From the IMG/VR virus record IMGVR_UViG_3300043777_000365, positions 1 through 64,000 of that record: a DNA stretch of 64,000 bases; one strand, given 5' to 3'. Below the pieces are notes generated by a model, which did not search any database, had not been told where the DNA came from, and worked only from the letters and a program-made list of their open reading frames with translations. The DNA comes from a virus. Positions 45,490 to 53,366 of the stretch are shown piece by piece. A program made the position numbers and the translations under genes. Every line of letters starts with the position of its first letter. Positions within the stretch are counted from its first letter, which is position 1.

Positions 45490-46107
45490 TCAGAGCGAGA
45501 GTCGGAGCTGCGCGTGCCTCTCGATGTACTCGGCGAGGGCCCGAAGCTTGCTCGGGCTGCCTTTCATGTGGCCCTCGGCGAGATTGCAATGCGTGCACAA
45601 GAATCCACGGACCTGCCTGGTTACGTGATCATGGTCGAGGTGAGTACCCCTCCCAGGCTTCAGCTTGTCTCTACAAGCCGCGCATCGTCCCTTCTGTTTT
45701 TCCAAGAGCCTCGCTTGGTCCTCCTTGGATATCCCGTACACGATCTTCCGCTTGGTGGCGGCTTGGCGCTCCGTGTGTCCAGGGCGAGCTCGGTGGGCAG
45801 TCGCTGCACGTTGGGCGCAATCCAAACAGTTGCCCAACCACGTAGTCCCCTTTTTAGGCTGCCCTCTTCGCAGCGATCCGCACTTCGAGCATGACCTGAG
45901 AACACCTGGCGGAGGTCGAGGCTTCATCCCTTTTTCCCTCCGCTCTTGCTCCCGTTCCGCTCGGACCTTCACGGCGTTGGCCGGCACCTTGTACCAAGCT
46001 CGGCTCCAAGCCTTCCGGTACTCGCGGATGCAAGGTGAACAATGTCCTTGCGAGTCGCGCTCACTTCCACCGCACTTGCCGCACGGATGTCGTCTACGAT
46101 CACTCAT
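45490..46107 (-). CDS. Endonuclease VII-type HNH nuclease
   Basis: A 205-aa protein. Two CxxC zinc pairs in the N-terminal half (CGKCGG, CSKCGS) precede the recombination endonuclease VII core: YGISKEDQARLLEKQKGRCA, CAACRDKL, HLDHDH and GFLCTHCNLAEGHM. It may resolve branched DNA or act as a homing enzyme; low GC and position between tail genes favour the latter. Confidence 0.85.
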   Translation of the reverse strand: MSDRRRHPCGKCGGSERDSQGHCSPCIREYRKAWSRAWYKVPANAVKVRAEREQERREKGMKPRPPPGVLRSCSKCGSLRRGQPKKGTTWLGNCLDCAQRAATAHRARPGHTERQAATKRKIVYGISKEDQARLLEKQKGRCAACRDKLKPGRGTHLDHDHVTRQVRGFLCTHCNLAEGHMKGSPSKLRALAEYIERHAQLRLSL

Positions 46108-46173
46108 CGTCGCCTCTCATCCAGGTGATGGTCGGGCCCGGAGCGTTAGTAGCGCTGCCGGGCTCACTTCATT

Positions 46174-46725
46174 TTACTTCACCTTCGCCAACTCCCGCTC
46201 TACTTCCTCTTTGATGAACGTGGGCACCCTCTTTTCCGCCTTCTCCAAAATGCGAAGACCGGTACCTCCGAAGATGCCCTTGGCCTGCATGCTCTTGGCG
46301 ATAGCCCAGGCTATGGACGTTGCCTCGGCCTTGCTGGCCTTCACTTGTCGAACTCTCCCACTCGCGCTGGTAACGGTTCTCCCGCCCAAGCCTTTCCGTT
46401 GGACCCACTCTGTGAGCGCAGCGATGAGCTTACGACCGATCTTCACATGACCAGGCCGGACTCCTAAATCCACAAACGGTGCGTGCGGCGACGAGTTTTG
46501 GACGATGACCTCACCCTCGCTCTTCACCGGCTGCACGCGCCAGCCAGCTCGGTAGGCCCCCTTGTCGACGGGCATCCGCGAGCCGAAGGACGGGATGACG
46601 TCGGCGACGATGTGCTCGACGGTCTTGTGGCCGGCCGCGACGAGGCCCCGGAACGCCGCCTCGCGGAGCCCGCCCTTGATGTCCTCGAGCATCACCCCGG
46701 CGTCCTTGAGCGAGTAACTCTTCAC
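46174..46725 (-). CDS. HK97 gp10-like neck protein
   Basis: A 183-aa protein, GTG start. Helical N-terminus (HKTVEHIVADVIPSFGSRMP), PVDKGAYRAGWRV, then SSPHAPFVDLGVRPGH and a basic helical end: the usual order of HK97 gp10/tail-completion proteins. Its C-terminal third has lower GC than its N-terminal part, next to the nuclease gene. Confidence 0.75.
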   Translation of the reverse strand: MKSYSLKDAGVMLEDIKGGLREAAFRGLVAAGHKTVEHIVADVIPSFGSRMPVDKGAYRAGWRVQPVKSEGEVIVQNSSPHAPFVDLGVRPGHVKIGRKLIAALTEWVQRKGLGGRTVTSASGRVRQVKASKAEATSIAWAIAKSMQAKGIFGGTGLRILEKAEKRVPTFIKEEVERELAKVK

Positions 46726-46742
46726 CGAGGCATCATAAGGGC

Positions 46743-47261
46743 ATGCCCAACAACGTCGAGCACCCGTACCGACCCGAGCCCGTCGTCCAGCTCAGCTATC
46801 CCGGCCGAGCCCAGCTCGGGCTCATGGCCGCGGCGATCCTCGTGCTCGTCGGTTGGTGCGCGCTCGAGATGAACAAGGTCGGGCGACTCGAGCACCGGCT
46901 GGACGAGATGGCCGCGGCGCAAGCGGCGTGGCTGGCCAACTTCCCGCCGACGTCGTCCCACCCCTTGGCGATGACCGACGGCCTGGGGGTCCTGCACCTC
47001 GAAGAGGCCGCGGCGTTCAACAAGGAGGCCCACCCGACGAGCGGGGTCATCCTCTGGGTCACCGACGACGGAGACTACGAGACGCTGCACCTCCGGGGCC
47101 CGGGCAACGGCGGCGACATCTTGTTCACGCTCGCCAAGGGTGGGGTGCGGTCGGCTTCGCCGACCGACCTCGTCATGGGACCACCGTTCATCCCGGGGCA
47201 GGCCCTCAACCTTTCCTTCCAAACTCAGGGTGGGGCTCAGCCCTCGTCGCCCAGCCCGTAG
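46743..47261 (+). CDS. Plus-strand membrane protein
   Basis: A 172-aa protein with one transmembrane helix (AQLGLMAAAILVLVGWCAL, about 23-41) and a soluble domain outside. A CATCAT variant (46731-46736) is 6 nt from the ATG. Overlaps the end of the opposing gene by 25 nt. Could be a moron acting at the host membrane. Confidence 0.68.
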   Translation: MPNNVEHPYRPEPVVQLSYPGRAQLGLMAAAILVLVGWCALEMNKVGRLEHRLDEMAAAQAAWLANFPPTSSHPLAMTDGLGVLHLEEAAAFNKEAHPTSGVILWVTDDGDYETLHLRGPGNGGDILFTLAKGGVRSASPTDLVMGPPFIPGQALNLSFQTQGGAQPSSPSP

Positions 47262-47857
47262 GCGCTCGACCCGTCGCGCGCGGGGTCCTCCGAGATCCTC
47301 TCGAGCACCAGCCTCCACTGCACGCTGGTCTCGTCGAGCGCGGGCTGGGCCGCGAGCCGGTACTTCTGCCGCAGCGGCAGCCCCTCGTGGCGGCCGTCCT
47401 CGACGATCTCGTAGAAGAAGCTCACCGGCTGCGGGACGCGGTCGGCCGGGTGCGGCCCGCACGGGAGCAGCTGGACCGTCGGGCTCGACGCGTTCACCTC
47501 CTCGAACACCCCGGCCTTGACGCTGTAGAGCCCCGTGAGCTGGCTCTCGGTGAGGGTGGCGCTCACCTCCTCGAGCCTCACCGACCCCGTCGCCAGGTAG
47601 CCGGCCCCTCCCGCCTGGAACCCGACGGAGTCGAGCCCGACGACCTTGGGCGTGGGCAGGAGCTCGAACCGGTCCACCTCGTACGGGGTCCCGTCCCCGC
47701 GCTCGTTGCCGCCCCACCGCACCCACACGAGGAACACCCGGCGCGAGCGGGCCCCGAGCCGCACGGCCATCTGGCGGATGCGGTCGACGGGGCGGGCGAG
47801 CCGGTTGGCCAGGCTCCGGGTCGCCGCGCGCGGGGTGAGCGGCTTGGGCTCGGACAT
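47237..47857 (-). CDS. Virion-associated hypothetical protein
   Basis: A 206-aa protein: basic helical N-terminus (RSLANRLARPVDRIRQMAV), then beta-rich domain (RRVFLVWVRWGGNERGDG). Sits in the neck region; a connector role is possible but not shown. Confidence 0.6.
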   Translation of the reverse strand: MSEPKPLTPRAATRSLANRLARPVDRIRQMAVRLGARSRRVFLVWVRWGGNERGDGTPYEVDRFELLPTPKVVGLDSVGFQAGGAGYLATGSVRLEEVSATLTESQLTGLYSVKAGVFEEVNASSPTVQLLPCGPHPADRVPQPVSFFYEIVEDGRHEGLPLRQKYRLAAQPALDETSVQWRLVLERISEDPARDGSSAYGLGDEG

Positions 47858-47858
47858 C

Positions 47859-47996
47859 TCAGAAGCGTACTGCGTCGTCGGACAGCTTGCTCCTCAACGT
47901 CGCCCGGAGGCATGCCCAGCAGCCAGCGACCCACCCGACGAACGTCGCCGAGTAGTACTCGCGGAAGGGGACCTTCCAGCCGAGCGAGGTCTTCAC
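47859..47996 (-). CDS. Small ORF with hydrophobic segment, 45 aa
   Basis: GTG start overlaps the previous stop. Peptide VKTSLGWKVPFREYYSATF, then GWVAGCWACLRATL. Short possible membrane segment. Confidence 0.5.
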   Translation of the reverse strand: MKTSLGWKVPFREYYSATFVGWVAGCWACLRATLRSKLSDDAVRF

Positions 47997-48232
47997 GCCG
48001 GCTCCAGGTCGACCGGCTCGTCCGCCGGCGGCTCGTGGGCCGCCTGGGGCTCCTCGAGCTTCTCGAGCGGGACGGGCTTGGGCTTCTGCCGGCCTTGGAC
48101 CATGTCGCCGAGCTCGGAGCAGAGCCGGACCATCGCGGCGGTCACGTCGTGCCCGACCCCGACCGCGTCGACGCCCTCGACGCGGGCCTCGTGCTGCCCG
48201 TGCTCGTTCTTGGTGAAGACGACCTCGCTCAC
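47993..48232 (-). CDS. Small hypothetical protein
   Basis: A 79-aa protein, GTG start (VSEVVFTKNEHGQHEARVE). Beta hairpin, helix (VTAAMVRLCSELGDMV) and a Pro/Glu tail. Coupled to both neighbours. Confidence 0.65.
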   Translation of the reverse strand: MSEVVFTKNEHGQHEARVEGVDAVGVGHDVTAAMVRLCSELGDMVQGRQKPKPVPLEKLEEPQAAHEPPADEPVDLEPA

Positions 48233-48597
48233 TTGGGGCTCGCTTTCTTGGCGGCCTTCTTGGCCTGGACGAACGGCGCCGGCTGGTACGCGGCCCCGGC
48301 CGGCGGGACGGTGCCTGCGTCGGCCTGGGAGGCCTCGAAGGACGCGACCACCTTCTCGAGGTCGGGGACGAGCGCCTCGACGAGGCCGCAGCCGACCTGG
48401 ACGTCGGCCGCGACGATGCCCACCGGGGTCCCGGCCGGGATGACGCTGCCGGCGAGGGCGGCCGAGATGCAGGCCGTGTCCGCGTCGTTGAAGATCGCGT
48501 CCGCCTCCGCGACCTCCTTCGCCGTGCAGCCCATCCACGCCCCCCAAGCGACCACCAAGAGCACGCACGCCGCCATGAAGCTCACCACGGTTTTCAT
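48229..48597 (-). CDS. Lipoprotein
   Basis: A 122-aa protein. MKTVVSFMAACVLLVVAWG with lipobox WMGC marks a lipoprotein signal; the rest is helical (VAADVQVGCGLVEALVPDL) with a basic Lys/Ala tail. Might be an outer spanin or a superinfection factor. Confidence 0.7.
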   Translation of the reverse strand: MKTVVSFMAACVLLVVAWGAWMGCTAKEVAEADAIFNDADTACISAALAGSVIPAGTPVGIVAADVQVGCGLVEALVPDLEKVVASFEASQADAGTVPPAGAAYQPAPFVQAKKAAKKASPK

Positions 48598-48637
48598 CTG
48601 GACCTCTTTCCTGAAGGTCGGGGTATAACAGCCCCGT

Positions 48638-49036
48638 TCAACCCACGCGAGCGTTGATGCCGCTTGCACCGATGCCGCCGAACCTCGCGTCGAACGGGTT
48701 GCGGTAGCAGCTCATGATCTGGAGCATGTCGTCGACGAAGAAGATGTACCGCTGCACGAGCTGCTCGAACTGCTGGGGGTTGATCTCGATGTCCCCGACC
48801 TTCGAGGCCACGAGGGTGTCCGTGTCGTCGAAGATGATCGCGTAGACCCGGTCGCACCGGTCGAGCCCCTCTCGGAGCAAGAACTCCGCGCTCGGGATGA
48901 TGGCGTCCATCGCCGCCTCGAGGATGAAGAACGGCTCCATCGCGGCCGGGTTCCCCAAGAAATACGTCTGGGCCGCGCTCACGTTGGGCCAGCCACCGTG
49001 TTTCCGAACCCTTGCCTTCTCTTCCGGGGTGAGCAC
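48638..49036 (-). CDS. Hypothetical protein
   Basis: A 132-aa protein, GTG start 6 nt after TAGCCT. N-terminal EEKARVRKHGGWPNV, central VYAIIFDDTDTLVASKVGDI, C-terminal helix (FFVDDMLQIMSCYRNPFD). In the neck/head region; not recognised. Confidence 0.65.
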   Translation of the reverse strand: MLTPEEKARVRKHGGWPNVSAAQTYFLGNPAAMEPFFILEAAMDAIIPSAEFLLREGLDRCDRVYAIIFDDTDTLVASKVGDIEINPQQFEQLVQRYIFFVDDMLQIMSCYRNPFDARFGGIGASGINARVG

Positions 49037-49071
49037 GGGACGAGGCTACCACGCGCGGCATGATGGGCCGC
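49037..49071. promoter_or_regulatory. Back-to-back promoter motifs
   Basis: TAGCCT (49043-49048, minus) and CATGAT (49059-49064, plus, 7 nt from the thyX ATG) share a core CTACCACGCG that recurs between 53762 and 53811. No palindrome here. Confidence 0.55.
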
Positions 49072-49887
49072 ATGGACACCCCGACCTCGTTCCGCCGCCA
49101 TCTCCTCGACCACGGTTACCTGAAGCTCGTGGACGCTTGGGGGCGAGACGGGCTCGAGGAGGCGGTCGGCGAGGAGTCGATCATCGCGGCCGCGCGCATG
49201 TCGACGGGCAAGGGCTTCCTCGGGTGGGGTAAGTCGACATGTCGACTTTGTCGGTGGGAAGGTCAACCGGCGGACTTCCAAAGAGGCTGCCCAGGTTGTT
49301 CTCACGAAAAGACCTATGACTATCAACCTGGCGATGAGAAGCTCCTGCGCTTCCTCTACGAGAACAAGCACGCGACCCCGTTCGAGATGGCCGGAATCAC
49401 CGTCGAGGTCATGGCTCCCATCTTCGTCTTCCGGGAATGGCACCGCCACCGCACACAATCTTTCAATGAAATGAGCGCCCGCTACATCCCGCTCCCCGAC
49501 GTGAACCACGTCCCCTCGGTCGATCGCCTGATGCTCAACTCGAAGACGAACAAGCAGGCGGGGACCGTTCAAGGCGCAGAAGAGCTGACCCCGGGGGTCG
49601 CCGAGCTCGACAGGCGGGAGCTCGAGGAGGAGTGGGCGAGGCAGGAGGCGTTCTACCAACGTCGGCTGAAGCGCGGGGTGCCGAAGGAGCTCGCGCGCAC
49701 GCACATCGGGACGGGCCGCTACTCGCGCATGAGGGCGAGCGCGAACCTCCGCAACTGGCTCGGCTTCGTGACGCTGCGCTCCGCCCCCGCCGCCATGTGG
49801 GAGATCCGGATGTACTCGGACGCGCTCGGCGAGCTCGTCGGGCAGCTCTTCCCGCGCACGTGGGCCCTCTTCCAGGAGAGGCGATGA
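49072..49887 (+). CDS. thyX: Flavin-dependent thymidylate synthase
   Basis: A 271-aa ThyX making dTMP from dUMP with FAD and folate. The signature RHRTQSFNEMSARY (125-138) is intact, with HATPFEM before it and RYSRMRASANLRNWLGF later. Between ARMSTGKG and the core is an inserted zinc ribbon (C57, C60, C73, C76). It supplies thymidine for phage replication. Plus strand, against the local direction, with its own motif promoter. Confidence 0.93.
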   Translation: MDTPTSFRRHLLDHGYLKLVDAWGRDGLEEAVGEESIIAAARMSTGKGFLGWGKSTCRLCRWEGQPADFQRGCPGCSHEKTYDYQPGDEKLLRFLYENKHATPFEMAGITVEVMAPIFVFREWHRHRTQSFNEMSARYIPLPDVNHVPSVDRLMLNSKTNKQAGTVQGAEELTPGVAELDRRELEEEWARQEAFYQRRLKRGVPKELARTHIGTGRYSRMRASANLRNWLGFVTLRSAPAAMWEIRMYSDALGELVGQLFPRTWALFQERR

Positions 49888-50051
49888 GCACCTGGAACGA
49901 CGAGCAGTCGGCCAACTGGATCGTGGTGGGCCTCGCGCTCTTCCTGTTCGTCGCGACCTCGTGCGTGCAGTGCGCCGGCCCGTGCTCCTGGCTCATGTGG
50001 GAGCCGGTGACGGACCTGCCCGCCCGCTGCCTGCCTGGGACGGGTCGCTAG
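49884..50051 (+). CDS. Small membrane protein, 55 aa
   Basis: ATG overlaps the thyX stop. One transmembrane helix (WIVVGLALFLFVATSCV), then CAGPCSWL. Function unknown. Confidence 0.65.
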   Translation: MSTWNDEQSANWIVVGLALFLFVATSCVQCAGPCSWLMWEPVTDLPARCLPGTGR

Positions 50052-50479
50052 AGCGAGTCGAACCGCCTCGGCGCCGCCTGCGGCCGCAGTGGGGCGATCG
50101 GCGGCGGGGGAACGGCCGACGGGGCGGCGAACGCCCGGACGATGCTCGGAGGCGGCAGCGCTGACTGCGGCACCCCGGCGTCCGCCGGCTGCACCGGCAC
50201 CGTCAGCACCTCGTGCTCCCGGGTGTAGCCCTCGACGTACTGGCGCAGGCGCTCGAGGTCGTCGTGCTGCTGGCGCACCTCGGCCTGCGTCTCGAGGATG
50301 CTCTTGGTCAGCTCGAGGTAGCCGGCGCGCGCCCCTTCCTCGGGCTTGAACACCGCCCCCACCGCCGTCACCAGCCCGGCCGCCGCGAGCAGCAGCGCCG
50401 CGTACCCGCGCAGGCTCGACGAGCGCGCGTGCCGCAGCGCCTCGAGCGCCGCCTCCTCCGCCTCCAAGACCTCGCCCAT
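50048..50479 (-). CDS. Membrane-anchored coiled-coil protein
   Basis: A 143-aa protein: helix, transmembrane segment (YAALLLAAAGLVTAVGAVF, about 26-44), a coiled coil (LTKSILETQAEVRQQHDDL) and a Pro-rich tail. The layout resembles an inner spanin. TAGGCT is 7 nt before the ATG. Confidence 0.65.
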   Translation of the reverse strand: MGEVLEAEEAALEALRHARSSSLRGYAALLLAAAGLVTAVGAVFKPEEGARAGYLELTKSILETQAEVRQQHDDLERLRQYVEGYTREHEVLTVPVQPADAGVPQSALPPPSIVRAFAAPSAVPPPPIAPLRPQAAPRRFDSL

Positions 50480-50548
50480 GCCACCGAGCCTACCCCAAGC
50501 CCCGGCGCGAGCATTGCTAGCTCGCCCTCCCGGAGGCACGAAACCAAG

Positions 50549-50740
50549 ATGGTCAACCACCGGCAGCAGTGGCAGGCAGAGGTGCGCGCGCGGCAGCTCA
50601 GGCTCGCCAAGTGCGAGCAACTAGGGCACTTGTGGGACGCGGGGTTCTTCGGGAGGGAGGTGCGGTGCGACCGGTGCGGCGCCTGCGCCGACCCCCCGGC
50701 CGTCGGCGAGATGCCTCCCGCCGTTGGCGAGATGCCTTAG
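50549..50740 (+). CDS. Small zinc-binding protein
   Basis: A 63-aa protein (MVNHRQQWQAEVRARQLRL) with CDRCGAC and an upstream Cys/His (CEQLGH). C-terminus repeats PAVGEMP twice. Has GGAGG upstream. Confidence 0.6.
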   Translation: MVNHRQQWQAEVRARQLRLAKCEQLGHLWDAGFFGREVRCDRCGACADPPAVGEMPPAVGEMP

Positions 50741-51048
50741 CTCCCGACCACCCCGCCGCCCGACTGCCACGTGAACTCGCCCACCGGGCGCTTGGCCCGG
50801 CAGTGGGGGCACGTCAGCTGCCCGATCACCCCTGGGTTGCGGGCCATCTCCTTGGCCACGTCCTGGGCGAGCACCGACAGGATGCCGCACTGCTTGTGCA
50901 CGACCGCGTCACGAACGGGCCGGGGGCCGGCCTGGGCTGGCTTAGGCGCGCCTGCGGCGTCGGCCTGGGGCTTTGCCGCGTCCGGGGCCGTCGGGGCTTC
51001 CTGGGGCGGGCTGGGGGCGGCGGGCGGGGGTGCTTTCGGGTCGGCCAT
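50737..51048 (-). CDS. Hypothetical protein with CxxC
   Basis: A 103-aa protein: Pro/Ala-rich disordered N-terminus, then a helix and CPHCRAKRPVGEFTW. TACAGT is 6 nt before the ATG. Confidence 0.62.
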   Translation of the reverse strand: MADPKAPPPAAPSPPQEAPTAPDAAKPQADAAGAPKPAQAGPRPVRDAVVHKQCGILSVLAQDVAKEMARNPGVIGQLTCPHCRAKRPVGEFTWQSGGGVVGS

Positions 51049-51202
51049 GGGGGGACTGTACACCAGCGTTGGAAGCCCGGGTTTCCAACCCGCGCGGCGG
51101 GACGCGGGGCGGGTCCGCGTGCACGACCACCCAATCGTTCGCGACCTCGCTCCACGCGACGTCCTTGCGGAACGCCCAGGGTGGGTGCTCCGGGAAGCTC
51201 AC
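50942..51202 (-). CDS. Hypothetical ORF crossing the palindrome
   Basis: GTG at 51202 overlaps the upstream stop. The first 35 residues (VSFPEHPPWAFRKDVAWSEV) look real; the later part is read through the palindrome and into the next gene in another frame, so the true C-terminus is uncertain. Confidence 0.4.
   Translation of the reverse strand: MSFPEHPPWAFRKDVAWSEVANDWVVVHADPPRVPPRGLETRASNAGVQSPHGRPESTPARRPQPAPGSPDGPGRGKAPGRRRRRA
51049..51088 (-). promoter_or_regulatory. TACAGT motif and variant palindrome
   Basis: TACAGT (51055-51060) plus TTGGAAGCCCGGGTTTCCAA (51069-51088), one base off the consensus. Confidence 0.5.
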
Positions 51203-51384
51203 GCGGGCTTGGGCCCGGGGCAGGTGCCTGGTCGGTCGGGGAGGTCGCCCGCGCAGAGGCAAGGTGGCCGATGCCCGACCTTTAGGCAGCACGGGCCGCC
51301 GCACGCGAGCTTCGTCCTGCACCACGGCCCCTCGCGGTTGTCGGTGGCGGGGGTGGGCCTCGGCCTCGTCGGGTCGGTGCTCAT
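51199..51384 (-). CDS. Small Cys-rich protein
   Basis: A 61-aa protein with seven Cys (WCRTKLACGGPCCLKVGH, CLCAGDLPD). Metal binding is likely. Coupled start and stop. Confidence 0.6.
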   Translation of the reverse strand: MSTDPTRPRPTPATDNREGPWCRTKLACGGPCCLKVGHRPPCLCAGDLPDRPGTCPGPKPA

Positions 51385-51686
51385 CGGCCGGTCCTCCGGA
51401 TCTCCTCCAGGATGGCGCGGGCGCGACGCACCATGGCGGCCTGGTGGAGGTCGCTCATCGACCGCACCTCCATGCGGACCTCGGCCTCGCCGAGGTTGCG
51501 GACCGGACTCCGTTGGTGTTCGCCACCATGCTTGTGGCAGAGGAGGTCCCCCACCGAATCGTCGGGGTAAACCTCGGCCGGCTCCTGGCAAAAGACGCAG
51601 GTGGCGAGGTTCCGGTTGTTGTGGAGGAACGCGAGCGCGGTCATCTCCGTGTTGAGGTCGAGGCTCCTGCGCAGCTCGTCGCTCAT
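51381..51686 (-). CDS. Hypothetical protein with CxxC/CxH
   Basis: A 101-aa protein (MSDELRRSLDLNTEMTALA). CVFC and LCHKHGGEH form a likely zinc site; helical C-terminus (MVRRARAILEEIRRTGR). Confidence 0.65.
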   Translation of the reverse strand: MSDELRRSLDLNTEMTALAFLHNNRNLATCVFCQEPAEVYPDDSVGDLLCHKHGGEHQRSPVRNLGEAEVRMEVRSMSDLHQAAMVRRARAILEEIRRTGR

Positions 51687-51964
51687 CGGGAGAGCCCTCG
51701 ACGCCGCAGCTCCTCGACGGCGTCGTCCACCTCGCGCTGCAACCGCCTGGCGAAGTTCCCGAGGTGGTCCGGGTTGAAGTCGTCCTCCGGCACACGGATG
51801 ACCGCGCTGCACTCGTGCCGGGCCATGCGCACCTCCACGACGGCCGCGTGGATCATGAGCGTCAAGAGGACCACGGCACATTCCCGTGGGGTCCAGTTCT
51901 TCGACCCAGACTCGAGCTGCACGACGAGCCTCAGCTTGGAGCAAACCTCGTTCACGGTCGGCAT
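51683..51964 (-). CDS. Helical hypothetical protein
   Basis: A 93-aa protein (MPTVNEVCSKLRLVVQLES), helix-rich with a mid hydrophobic helix (CAVVLLTLMIHAAVVEV). Overlaps both neighbours. Confidence 0.62.
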   Translation of the reverse strand: MPTVNEVCSKLRLVVQLESGSKNWTPRECAVVLLTLMIHAAVVEVRMARHECSAVIRVPEDDFNPDHLGNFARRLQREVDDAVEELRRRGLSR

Positions 51965-53253
51965 CAGACCAGCTCCGGGTTCTTGAACAGCTCCGCGAAC
52001 GTGAACGGTGGCGCGCTGACGGCCGGGTTCCACTGCTGCATCGCGGCGCAGTACTTCGCCATGATGAGGTCCTGCGACTCGGGGGCGAGCCCGGACCACC
52101 TCCGCAGCTCGTCCCCCTCCAGCGTCGACGCGAGCCGCAGGCGCAGGTCGGGGCACGTCGGCAGGTGCTGCTCGCCGGGGATGCACCGGCAGGTCGACGA
52201 CTTGCCGTGCCGGTCGGCAAGAACGGGTCCACCATCTCCAGTCCGGGTTGTGATCGTGTTCATCGCCTCCAGGTTCTCGGGGGTGTTGGGCTTGGCGACG
52301 TAGGTCTTCACCGCCTCCTCCACCTGCCGCTGGACCACGTCCTTCAAAGCTCGCTCGGCCTTCTCGAACCTGCCCCTCCAATAATCCTCGTTCGTCGCGT
52401 GGAAAGCCGCCGTCTCGACCCAGTTGGTCGCGAACTTCTCGAGCATCGCCACGTAGTCGGCCGCCGGCCCGGGGATGTCCTTGAGGTTGGGGAACCACTT
52501 GGGCCGTAACGCCTCGACGATCTCCTCGGCCATCTTCCTCCGGTCTCGGTCGATGTCCGCCTGCGGCTTGTCGAGCTGGCCGCTCGCGCTCTCGTCGACG
52601 AGGTATGCCGGGTATGCCGTGCGGCCGATCCCGCAGCGGTTGCACACCAGCATCTTCCCGTCCTCCGTCGACCAGTCGTGCTGCTCGCACGGTCGCGACG
52701 GCTGCCTTTCAGGCTGGCTGACGTCGCCCCGCGCGAGCGAGTTTCCGTAGCCCTCGGCCCGACGACGCGCGGGCTCCCGGGCCATGACCTCCTCGAACTT
52801 CTCCTTCCAATACCTCGCCCCCTTCCAGTCACACTCGGGCACGTCGACGACGGTGGTCGCGTCCCCCATGTCGACGTGGACGGTGCACGGTGGCCCGCTT
52901 CGCCCCTCTAGGTAGAGGGTCACCCGATGGGGCATCGGGGTGCCAGCGTCCACCGCGTAGAGGGTCACCCGATGGGGCATCGGGGTGCCAGCGTCCACCG
53001 CCCCCAGCGGGATCGGGACGCTGCCGACGATCCTCCCGTCGAGCGCGACGTGCACCGCGGGCCCGTCCACCTTCGCCGGCTCCTCCCGCGGGTCCAGGTG
53101 GCGGAACAGCACCCACGTCCCCTCGAGCAGAGACGGCTGCCCCGTCCCGTCGAGCCCCGTCACGTACTCGAGCCCGTCCGACCTCGCGTCGTTCAGGAAC
53201 TTGACCCTCGCCTCCCGAGAGGACCCGACGAACTGCTTGTACACGTAACCCAT
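51964..53253 (-). CDS. Hypothetical protein with internal tandem duplication
   Basis: A 429-aa protein (MGYVYKQFVGSSREARVKF). A beta-rich N-terminal domain contains a perfect 45-bp tandem duplication (52912-52956 and 52957-53001) repeating AVDAGTPMPHRVTLY. A zinc site (CEQHDWSTEDGKMLVCNRCG) near residue 185 and a helical C-terminal half follow. Function unknown. Confidence 0.7.
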   Translation of the reverse strand: MGYVYKQFVGSSREARVKFLNDARSDGLEYVTGLDGTGQPSLLEGTWVLFRHLDPREEPAKVDGPAVHVALDGRIVGSVPIPLGAVDAGTPMPHRVTLYAVDAGTPMPHRVTLYLEGRSGPPCTVHVDMGDATTVVDVPECDWKGARYWKEKFEEVMAREPARRRAEGYGNSLARGDVSQPERQPSRPCEQHDWSTEDGKMLVCNRCGIGRTAYPAYLVDESASGQLDKPQADIDRDRRKMAEEIVEALRPKWFPNLKDIPGPAADYVAMLEKFATNWVETAAFHATNEDYWRGRFEKAERALKDVVQRQVEEAVKTYVAKPNTPENLEAMNTITTRTGDGGPVLADRHGKSSTCRCIPGEQHLPTCPDLRLRLASTLEGDELRRWSGLAPESQDLIMAKYCAAMQQWNPAVSAPPFTFAELFKNPELV

Positions 53254-53366
53254 TGCCTGCCTCCGACCCTGAAATAGGAAAGGCCGGCCGAGCAAACCGT
53301 TAGCGCCCAGGCCGGCCTGGCGCCCGGACCATCCGGCCGCCTCCCCCATCATGCCGCGAGGACCGC
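53254..53366 (-). promoter_or_regulatory. Leader with CATGAT motif and hairpin
   Basis: CATGAT (53348-53353) is followed, in minus sense, by a 10-codon ORF (MVRAPGRPGR) whose stop lies in the loop of a hairpin AGGCCGGCC/GGCCGGCCT with TTTCC after it, then the 53253 ATG. This looks like a terminator or attenuator. Confidence 0.45.
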
